NCBI GenBank assembly: GCA_028829895.1
Contig: CM054183.1
Coordinates: 69,997,071 to 70,061,070, forward strand
Length of the DNA stretch: 64,000 nt
Origin: Sinotaia quadrata
Taxonomy: Eukaryota; Mollusca; Gastropoda; Architaenioglossa; Viviparidae
Direction of reading: 5' to 3'
The translations under genes and the position numbers were made by a program. Below the pieces are notes generated by a model. It was not told the DNA's origin. It saw only the letters and a program-made list of their open reading frames with translations, and did no database searches. Shown one piece after another: positions 58,863-64,000 of the stretch (positions within the stretch are counted from its first letter, which is position 1; each line of letters begins with the position of its first letter).

Positions 58863-59334
58863 CAATATATGCTTGACACAGCTATATTATAATCGTTAAC
58901 AGGAAAAGAATATACTAGCCTACACTTTATACATACAAAATTTATATAATAAAATGTGACAAATTTAGGGAAATGGCAAAAATATTTGTCACAAATCTAC
59001 TGTATTTGTCCAATTCAAAGTTCAAGTTCACAAATCTACTCTATTTGTCTAATTCAGAGTTCGAGTTTACAAATGTAATTGTTTTTTCAAATAAATACAT
59101 TCGCTACCAGCTAAAGAATGAAACACATCTAAAATATAAAAATAACTATTTAAATTTCTGATAAAAACAAGAAATGAAGCTTAGTTAATGCTCTTAACAT
59201 TCATGCTCATTATGCAGATTACAGATACATTTGGTTAACACTCATTTCCCAATGGGAAGCATGTAAATCTTTTCCTGTCAGCACGGAAATACAAATGAAT
59301 GTCAGCCACAATCTCTCTGGTACACCCGGCTAAC
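58863..59334. other. Intron 1, AT-rich
   Basis: A short duplication 'cacaaatctact.tatttgtc' at about 58990-59060; otherwise unique. Confidence 0.5.
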
Positions 59335-59548
59335 TATTAACAATCTCTATTGGCTCATCAATACAGTAATCCTACTTCAAACAATCTCTTTTGGCTCATC
59401 AATACAGTAATCCTACTTCAAACAATCTCTTTTGGCTCATCAATACAGTAATCCTACTTCAAACAATCTCTTTTTGGCTCATCAATACAGTAATCCTACT
59501 TCAAACAATCTCTTTTGGCTCATCAATACAGTAATACCTACTTCAAGC
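59335..59548. repeat. 40-bp array, 5 units
   Basis: Units with 'acaatctcttttggctcatc' and 'aatacagtaatcctacttca'. Confidence 0.96.
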
Positions 59549-60061
59549 ATACAGACAATATAACTATTATCATCCTTGAGCAGCTTGCAATGACGTACAA
59601 AATGATCTTGCGTTTAGACTTATTTTGAACTGCATGCTTATTTGTTTTTTAATTAATCGCTGTAGATTTAACTTTTATGTGTTGAACTGTTTCTTGAAAT
59701 AATGTTGAACAATTTGTATTTTATGTACTTGCTTTTGCTGTGCTTGCCATTAATTATTTCCTTAAATGAGCAGTATTTGGAATTGTTCTCTATATTTTTA
59801 TGCCTTTATAATTTGTATTGTTATATTTTATGCTCACGAAGCTATTTTTCCTTATTAAATAATTTCATAATTAACCTTAAATCTGCTTTTGTCACTGCCA
59901 GCATATTATCGGGGTGGTGGGGGTGGGAGTGGTGGAGGGGGTGTATTTGTAGCCACTGATATTTGAAATAGCAAAATATTCGCCCTAAGATAGGCAGGTA
60001 AGTAGCTTATAATCTGGATTTCATATTTCTAATTATTTAACATTATAACTGATTTAACATA
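59549..60061. other. Intron 1, T-rich
   Basis: Low-complexity hydrophobic open frame and a G-rich run near 59910-59940; nothing assigned. Confidence 0.4.
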
Positions 60062-60298
<237 letters not shown>

Positions 60299-60438
60299 AG
60301 AGTGACTACGAGGCTTTATACGACTATGATCGTGTGAACCAGATGGATACCCACTCATTTTTTATAACTAGCCAAAACTTGAAGGTGGACCTGCCTATCA
60401 GCGTGCGTTTTTTCGGACAGCAATTCACCTCTGTTTAC
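60299..60438 (+). CDS. NIDO gene exon 2
   Basis: Enters in phase 1 and leaves in phase 0 at 'GTTTAC|gtaagt'. It encodes residues 27-73: an acidic/aromatic lead (SDYEALYDYDRVNQMDTHSF), then LPISVRFFGQQFTSVY, the first strand of the NIDO domain. An acceptor two bases later (tatagag|) would break phase with exon 1. The exon tail 'caattcacctctgtttac' is the start of the array that follows. Confidence 0.85.
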
Positions 60439-60790
60439 GTAAGTCACTTTAATGACATCAATTCACCTCTGTTTACGTAAGTCACTTTAATGACATCAAT
60501 TCACCTCTGTTTACGTAAGTCACTTTAATGACATCAATTCACCTCTGTTTACGTAAGTCACTTTAATGACATCAATTCACCTCTGTTTACGTAAGTCACT
60601 TTAATGACATCAATTCACCTCTGTTTACGTAAGTCACTTTAATGACATCAATTCACCTCTGTTTACGTAAGTCACTTTAATGACAACAATTCACATCTGT
60701 TTACGTAAGTCACTTTAAAGACAGCAAGTCATCTCTGTTTACGTAAGTCACTTTAAAGACAGCAATTCACCTCTGTTTACGTAAGTGAGT
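60421..60790. repeat. 38-bp array, 10 units, each with the exon 2 end and an intact donor
   Basis: Units start at 60421 (inside the exon), 60459, 60497, 60535, 60573, 60611, 60649, 60687, 60725 and 60763. All ten keep 'ctgtttac|gtaagt', the full consensus donor. Only the last three units carry substitutions. Use of a later donor would add 38 bases per unit and shift the frame. Confidence 0.96.
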
Positions 60791-61125
60791 ACTGGACAAA
60801 CAGATGAATGGAACGAAACAATACAAATACGAACTCTTTCACCCCTCTCAAAAACTGTGAATAACAAGTTTTTTTGAAAGTGAGAATTAGGTTTTATTAA
60901 TCTAATGGGGCGTTTCTCTTTCACTCAGTGGTTTAGTCAATCATACACCTTTCCAAAGTCATACACTCTGTGGGGAGGGGGGGATGAAAATGATAAATAC
61001 AAAAAAGTAAAAATAAAAGTAAATGCACAATTCTTATGTGGTAAATCACACCGCTAACATGAACAACAATTCACACACAAAATAGACGTGTATTTACCAC
61101 TGTATTCAAGTCGTATTATATACAC
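60791..61125. other. Intron 2, nothing recognised
   Basis: Unique sequence; starts with 'gtgagtactggacaaacaga', which resembles the start of the intron 3 repeat. Confidence 0.45.
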
Positions 61126-61208
61126 ACACACATACACACATATACATGCACACACACATACACACACACACACACATACACACACACATACACACACACA
61201 CACACTCA
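61126..61208. repeat. (CA)n / CACATA microsatellite
   Basis: Interrupted CA and CATA runs. Confidence 0.92.
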
Positions 61209-61380
61209 AACCCACATATCAACTCATAGTAATTGTATTCCAATAAATTCATAACCTGAGTAGTTATAAAGTAAGCTTTATTTAGATAGCAATCACTTAT
61301 ATAATTACACAGAGCGAATGTGTTGTACTACAGACACACCTTTTCCTGAAATGAATTTAAAAAACATATTTTGTATACAG

Positions 61381-61553
61381 CTGAGTAAGGACGGCCTGGT
61401 AGGCTTTGACAATGTCCATTACATTCATCACTCTTGGCGTAATGGTATTCCAGAGCTGAGTGCCGGTGCAGACAAACCTTTTATCGCCCCCTTCCACCAT
61501 GATGGTTACGTCACGCAGGGCTCACCACAAAAGTATACAGGTAGAATGTTTTG
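61381..61553 (+). CDS. NIDO gene exon 3
   Basis: Acceptor 'ttttgtatacag', donor 'ATGTTTTG|gtgagt'; phase 0 in, phase 2 out. It encodes residues 74-131: LSKDGLVGFDNVHYI, ELSAGADKPFIAPFHHDGYV and YTGRMFW. In NIDO domains the corresponding order is N-G-x-I/V-x-F, then A-P-F-W-x-D, then G-x-V/I-x-Y. An alternative donor at 61541 (ACAG|gtagaa) is ruled out because it leads to a stop in exon 4. Confidence 0.88.
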
Positions 61554-62045
61554 GTGAGTACTGGACATTTAATAGAAATATATTGTTTTGGTGAGTAGTG
61601 AACATCTAATACTGGTAGAATGTTTTGGTGAGTGCTGCACATTTAAGAGAGGTACACAGTTTTGGTGAGTAGTGAACATCTAATAGTGGTAGAATGTTTT
61701 GGTGAGTGCTGGATATTTAATAGAGATAAGCTGTTTTGGTGAGTAGTAAACATTCAATACGAGTAGAATGTTTTGTGAGTACTGGGCATTTAGTGCCGGC
61801 AGAAAATTTTGGTTATACTGGACACTTTATACTGGTAGAATGTTTTGGTGAGAACTGGACAAATGATACAGGTAGAATGTTTTGGTGAGAACTGGACAAA
61901 TGATACAGGTAGAATGTTTTGGTGAGAACTGGACAAATGATACAGGTAGAATGCTTTGATGATACTGTACACTTAATACAGGTAAACCATTTTGGAGAGT
62001 ACTGGAATCTTAAAGGCAACAATTGGTGAGTGTTAGACATCTAGA
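61533..62045. repeat. 34-39-bp array, about 13 units, with the exon 3 end and donor
   Basis: 'ggtagaatgttttg|gtgagtactggac' of the exon-intron border is repeated with variation through the array. The last clean block (about 61838-61945) is 'acaggtagaatgttttggtg' repeated three times at about 39 bp. Several copies keep good donors (gtgagt); others are mutated (gtgaga, gtgatg). Confidence 0.93.
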
Positions 62046-62149
62046 AACGCACTATTTGAAAAGTAGTGTTATATAGATTCTAAATATGTTCTTGAACATT
62101 ATATTAACAACATTTTACAGGAATTCTCTTGGAAATAAAACTGTGCTGA

Positions 62150-62442
62150 GTTCTCAACGTTTAATAACGGCTCTATTTATTGATGAGTATTGGAAGTCTC
62201 ATAGCCGATAGAAGTTTTAAGTAAATAGTGAAAGTTTAATAACGGCTCTCTTTATTGATGAGTATTGGAAGTCTAATAGCCGATAGAAACTTTAAGTAAA
62301 TAGTGAAAGTTTAATAACGGCTCTCTTTATTGATGAGTATTGGAAATCTCATAGCCGATAGAAACTTTAAGTAAATAGTGAAAGTTTAATAACGGCTCTC
62401 TTTATTGATGAGTATTGGAAGTCTAATAGCCGATAATGAAAC
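62150..62442. repeat. 75-bp array, 4 units
   Basis: Units with 'gtttaataacggctctcttt' and 'attgatgagtattggaagtc'. Confidence 0.96.
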
Positions 62443-63304
62443 CGGTTTTATTTTGCATTTGTAAAATGTTATGACATGAAAGTAAATGGTCCTTCGTTTC
62501 TTCTTTGTTTTAAAAAACTCAAATCTTTTTGTAACAATACAAATACTACATCTGAAATCTGAAAGATTATGTTATACAACAAAGTTTAGAATGCATTTGA
62601 ATACTGTGTATAATTATGTGAAAGTGATAGTCCTTACCACTAGATGGATTAACGATTGTTCTTAAATAGTGATCTATTTAATCTGCCCGTTGACGGGGTC
62701 TTCGTCTTTTGCAGTCGGAGAGACTAAATGAAGACCTAGAAACCAATAATTATCTAATTATCTTCCGTCTCTAAGTGTTACTCGTCCAGAGCAAAATGTC
62801 TTCCAGCAATTAATATTAATGCTAGGTTTTCATGGATTTTCACTCTCGCCCCTCACACGTTCTCCCTTTCCAGTAAGAGGCACTTTTCCCTTTTCCCTAA
62901 GTATGTCGTCTGTATGTTCTTTGATCATCTCACTGATTCAGTTAGTGTGGAGTTATCCCCCCCCCCCCCAGGCGGCACCAGAAGTTCAAATAGACAGTTT
63001 GTGCTCCTGTGTACAAGCACGGGATTATTCACTAAATTGCTTAACTTTCATGGTTGACTTTGGCAAATTTATTTATTTATTGAACAACAATTTAAATATA
63101 TTTACCGCGTGAGTTTGCTTTTTTTTTTTTTTTGCATTACAGTATAATTCGTTAATAGTACTTTACATTTATTAGACATTATCAGTAAGGTAGCCATTTT
63201 TTTCTTAATAAGTTCTCACGTTTGCTTTTTGCAATGACTGATAGGTCTGCTGCACCTGTACTTAATACCCAATTTTGTACTTTAGTTTTTAATTTAATTC
63301 ACAG
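62443..63304. other. Intron 3, nothing recognised
   Basis: Contains a C run near 62960 and a T run near 63120; no coding trace besides chance open frames. Confidence 0.45.
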
Positions 63305-63500
63305 GCGTCTCTTTGAACGAGGTCGGCTACAAGATGATAAGTTTTTGAAAGACATTGGAGCCTATTTGTCACTTACATCCGTTAACGTCACTGACTTTGA
63401 CCCACATTTCGTTTTGCTAGTCACGTGGGAGAATGTTACACGTCGTGATACAAGTGATAAAAATACGCGTTGTGAGGTCACGACCAATCCACCGTGTCCA
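63305..63500 (+). CDS. NIDO gene exon 4
   Basis: Acceptor 'tttaattcacag', donor 'GTGTCCA|gtaagg', phase 2 in and 0 out. It encodes residues 131-196: RLFERGRLQDDKFLKDIGAY, then DFDPHFVLLVTWENV, the W-x-x-V strand typical of the NIDO core, and a Cys-containing end (RCEVTTNPPCP). In NIDO proteins the next exon usually continues into an N-T-F-Q strand; that part lies beyond the window. Confidence 0.87.
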
Positions 63501-64000
63501 GTAAGGTTCTTTGTATTACTTATTTTCTTTCGTTTTCCCTTCCTTCCTTCTTGCCTTCATTGTTCCTTTCTTCTTTCCTTCTTATAATTCTATATTATTC
63601 TTCCCGCCCCGGCCTTATTTTCTCCACCCCAGCCTTATTTTCTGCCCCTTCAGCTGTATTTTCTTTTTTTCCACCCCCTCCCCGTCCTTAATATCCTTCC
63701 ATTTTTTAAATTTGTTTCTTCTTTCCTTCGATTTTTTTAAAATTTCTTCCTTCCTATAAACATCCTTCTATTCCTTCATTTTCATTTTTCTTTTGCATTC
63801 CTAATTTACTGTCTCTTCATTTCTTCTTCTTTTTAATACTTCTTTTTTCTTCCTTTATTCTATTTTATATTTTTCCTCCCTACTTCCTTATTTCTGAATA
63901 CTGACATATCCTATTTCGTTTCTTCTTTCTTGCTTTCTTCATATCTTTCTTTTCGACATTCTTTGTCTCTTTTTCAAATAAATACCTTATTGCGCCCACT
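63501..64000. repeat. Pyrimidine-rich (TTCC/TTCT) low-complexity tract
   Basis: Intron 4 sequence dominated by C and T on the plus strand. The overlapping hydrophobic open frames are composition artefacts. Confidence 0.85.

Noticed and set aside
61541..61546. Alternative donor ACAG|gtagaa in NIDO exon 3
   Set aside because: Joining there to exon 4 leads to an early stop; the donor at 61554 keeps the NIDO frame.
63494..63759. Hydrophobic frames at the right end
   Set aside because: Pyrimidine-rich low-complexity intron sequence.

Overview
This is AT-rich, intron-rich animal nuclear DNA. The evidence is GT-AG introns with matching phases, a NIDO-domain secreted-protein gene, a DUR3-type urea/solute symporter (a family found in plants, fungi and invertebrates), Ty3/Gypsy remnants, TIR elements, and a very heavy load of minisatellites and TCTA microsatellites. 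A mollusc or other lophotrochozoan is my best guess, but that is inference. Nothing bacterial or viral is present.

Layout. 0.6-3.9 kb: a decayed Ty3/Gypsy reverse transcriptase/RNase H remnant followed by its LTR. 4.3-41.1 kb (+): a DUR3-like symporter gene. I place eight coding exons (4325-4568, 9910-10026, 23748-24136, 26443-26690, 27586-27751, 29433-29598, 36937-37198, 39994-40655) whose phases fit at every junction and which give about 750 residues. The exact N-terminus is uncertain. Its introns hold a solo LTR (8201-8865), a 47-bp-TIR element (10409-10786), a Ty3 integrase remnant on the minus strand (14.3-15.3 kb), a pogo/Tigger-like MITE (29819-30406), another LTR copy (about 32.5-33.2 kb) and dozens of tandem arrays. 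41-49 kb: intergenic arrays. 49357-56744: a complete, very young LTR element with 2.45-kb LTRs, an ATATC target duplication, a PBS and PPT on the minus strand, and a non-coding 2.5-kb interior. 57.4-63.5 kb (+): the start of a secreted NIDO-domain protein gene with a signal-peptide exon and three further exons; it runs off the window.

The most unusual signal is the relationship between exons and tandem repeats. In both genes many minisatellites start exactly at exon-intron borders, and their repeat unit carries the edge of the exon plus the splice site. There are ten intact donor copies after the second NIDO-gene exon, six donor copies after the first DUR3 exon, acceptor copies in exact 38-bp register before DUR3 exon 6, and decayed copies of exon ends on both sides of DUR3 exon 7. 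The introns appear to have grown by tandem amplification of splice junctions.

Limits: exons were found by reading conserved protein, splice sites and phase only. Repeat borders are accurate to a few bases for clean arrays and to tens of bases for decayed ones.
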